From the NCBI RefSeq assembly GCF_009857135.1, contig NZ_CP047318.1:1054001-1118000 (forward strand): a DNA stretch of 64,000 nt. Direction: 5' to 3'. Position numbers and translations under genes: made by a program. The notes under the pieces were generated by a model, which did not search any database, was not told the origin of the DNA, and saw only the letters and a program-made list of their open reading frames with translations. The first letter of the stretch is position 1. The number at the start of each line of letters is the position of its first letter. This document shows, piece by piece, positions 63,033-64,000 of the stretch. The DNA comes from Streptomyces sp. HM190. GTDB lineage: Bacteria > Actinomycetota > Actinomycetes > Streptomycetales > Streptomycetaceae.

Positions 63033-63350
63033 ATGCTTCCCCCCGAGCTGCCGCCGTTGCCCGCGCTGACGCGCGCAGAGGCGGAGCTGATCGACCGTTA
63101 TCTGGACGTCGTCGACCTGCTGGGCCGGATCAACCCGGCCCGCCCCGGCGACACGTATCGCGGACTGCGGGCCGCGCAGGCGCTCGTCGGCCGGGCGACG
63201 GCGCTGCGCGCCGCGCTCGAACTGATGCACACACGCGGCGAGAACGAGCTGCACGCGCCCACCCTGGCCCGGGCCCTGCGGGTGCTGGACGGGGAACGGC
63301 GGGCGGCCCGGGTCACCCTTCCGCCGGAACCCGAGGACTCCCCCGCCTGA
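63033..63350 (+). CDS. Unknown 105-residue protein in operon with ClpP-like gene
   Basis: The protein (LTRAEAELIDRYLDVVDLLGRINPARPGDTYRGLRAAQALV) is mainly helical, with a Pro-rich start and acidic end and no signal or membrane helix. GAGGTGA precedes the ATG. I do not recognise the family; tight linkage suggests a partner of the ClpP-like protein. Confidence 0.7.
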   Translation: MLPPELPPLPALTRAEAELIDRYLDVVDLLGRINPARPGDTYRGLRAAQALVGRATALRAALELMHTRGENELHAPTLARALRVLDGERRAARVTLPPEPEDSPA

Positions 63351-63488
63351 CACCGAGGGCTCCCCCACCCCGGCCCCGAGGGCTCATGCGTCCGCCCCCG
63401 AGGGGATGCGCGCCCGGCCCGACGCGCCCCAACCCGAGGGCTTGTGCGCCTGCTCCCGAAGGCTCGCACACGTCTGCACCCGAAGGCT
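63331..63488. repeat. Degenerate 22-24 bp periodic repeats
   Basis: The nonamer CCGAGGGCT or CCGAAGGCT recurs at 63353, 63376, 63434, 63456 and 63480, with weaker copies at 63331 and 63398. Most spacings are 22-24 bases. It starts in the last codons of the small gene. Confidence 0.6.
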
Positions 63489-64000
63489 GGCACGTCTGAA
63501 CCGATCGCACCTCGTCCGCCGTACTACTGACGGGTCCTCCGGTCCGGGCTTCGGCCCACCGGACGGCCTACGGGGAACCACCCATCGGCCCATCCGTCCG
63601 CAGAACCGCCGGAGTTGCGCGTCATGCCTGCAAGAGTGCCGGAATCCACCCTTCCGATGCTGGTACGGACGCCCTCGATTCCGAGGACAGAACAGCCGAA
63701 AAGGGTCTGTCCACCCGAACGGGCGAGTGGTGAGGAACGCCACAAATCCCTGATTCCGTTGGGATTTTCGGACTTCCGTGCGTCAAGATCCCTTCCTGAC
63801 GACAAGCCCCCGCCACAGCGGCGGGGCGATCCGGGCGGACGCCGAGTCCTGCCGCCGTCCGGATGACCGGTCGACAGGAGTGGATCGGCAGGAGTGGAGG
63901 ACCCAAGCACGACGGGTCGCCGGGACGGTCACGCCATGACCGGGCCGAGCAGCCCTTGGGGTGAAGCCGCGTGAGCGGCCGGGCAACTTCGCCAGCCCGA
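63489..64000. other. Unassigned right end
   Basis: The last 512 bases are less GC-biased and no frame is convincing. A GGCAGGAGTGGA-type repeat is near 63874-63899. A GTG at 63961 opens a frame to the window edge, but there is no ribosome binding site, so it is not called. Confidence 0.35.

Noticed and set aside
63331..63488. CRISPR-like array
   Set aside because: The repeats are only nine bases, degenerate and unevenly spaced.
63961..64000. Start of another gene at GTG 63961
   Set aside because: It has no ribosome binding site, and only 13 codons are visible.

Overview
The window is about 64 kb of very GC-rich DNA with strongly GC-biased third codon positions, GTG and occasional TTG starts, many long secreted enzymes and several Streptomyces-typical families (a CvnABCD conservon, a Tap-type tripeptidyl aminopeptidase, short actinobacterial families). 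It is almost certainly a Streptomyces chromosome. From memory the gene order from the DNA ligase to the urease cluster resembles the SCO12xx part of the S. coelicolor chromosome; this was not checked against a database. I saw no tRNA, rRNA, CRISPR array, insertion sequence or prophage.

Bases 1-21.5 kb form an accessory island of secreted plant-polysaccharide enzymes. It holds the end of a GH42 beta-galactosidase, a CE2-type acetyl esterase, a small zinc protease, a PL1 pectate lyase, a five-part GH30 enzyme, a GH5 mannanase with FN3 and CBM2, a secreted dipeptidase-like protein with a discoidin domain, and a PL1-CE8 fusion that joins pectate lyase to pectin methylesterase. Two perfect CebR boxes precede the esterase and the mannanase. 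A different perfect 14-bp palindrome precedes the pectate lyase. A conservon (cvnA-cvnD), a TetR regulator and an orphan sugar-binding lipoprotein lie within the island.

Bases 21.7-38.5 kb are mixed metabolism: a phosphodiester glycosidase-like protein, a PI-PLC-like phosphodiesterase, a translationally coupled operon of one quinone-oxidoreductase-like enzyme and two acyl-CoA dehydrogenases, an XRE-cupin regulator divergent from a thioredoxin-reductase-like flavoprotein, an ATP-dependent DNA ligase coupled to a Nudix hydrolase, a succinate-semialdehyde dehydrogenase, a TenA-like protein, a CYP158-like P450 without its usual RppA partner, an acyl-CoA dehydrogenase divergent from a TetR gene with a clear palindrome between them, and a peptide deformylase.

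Bases 38.6-54.2 kb carry core functions: MurT/GatD (lipid II amidation), an ATP-dependent phosphofructokinase, a CtaG-like protein, a LytS/LytTR two-component system surrounding a DUF485/sodium-solute symporter pair, an AsnC-type regulator followed by an arginine dihydrolase-like enzyme and ornithine aminotransferase (a short arginine-to-glutamate-semialdehyde route), an acyltransferase and Tap.

Bases 54.3-64 kb contain the urease cluster ureA-B-C-F-G-D without ureE and with a GlnR-like box upstream, a TetR/membrane-protein pair with duplicated operators, an orphan Phd-type antitoxin, a small Tat-exported protein, and a ClpP homologue whose catalytic Ser and His positions are both changed, in an operon with an unknown 105-residue protein. 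This ClpP-like pair is the most unusual observation in the window.
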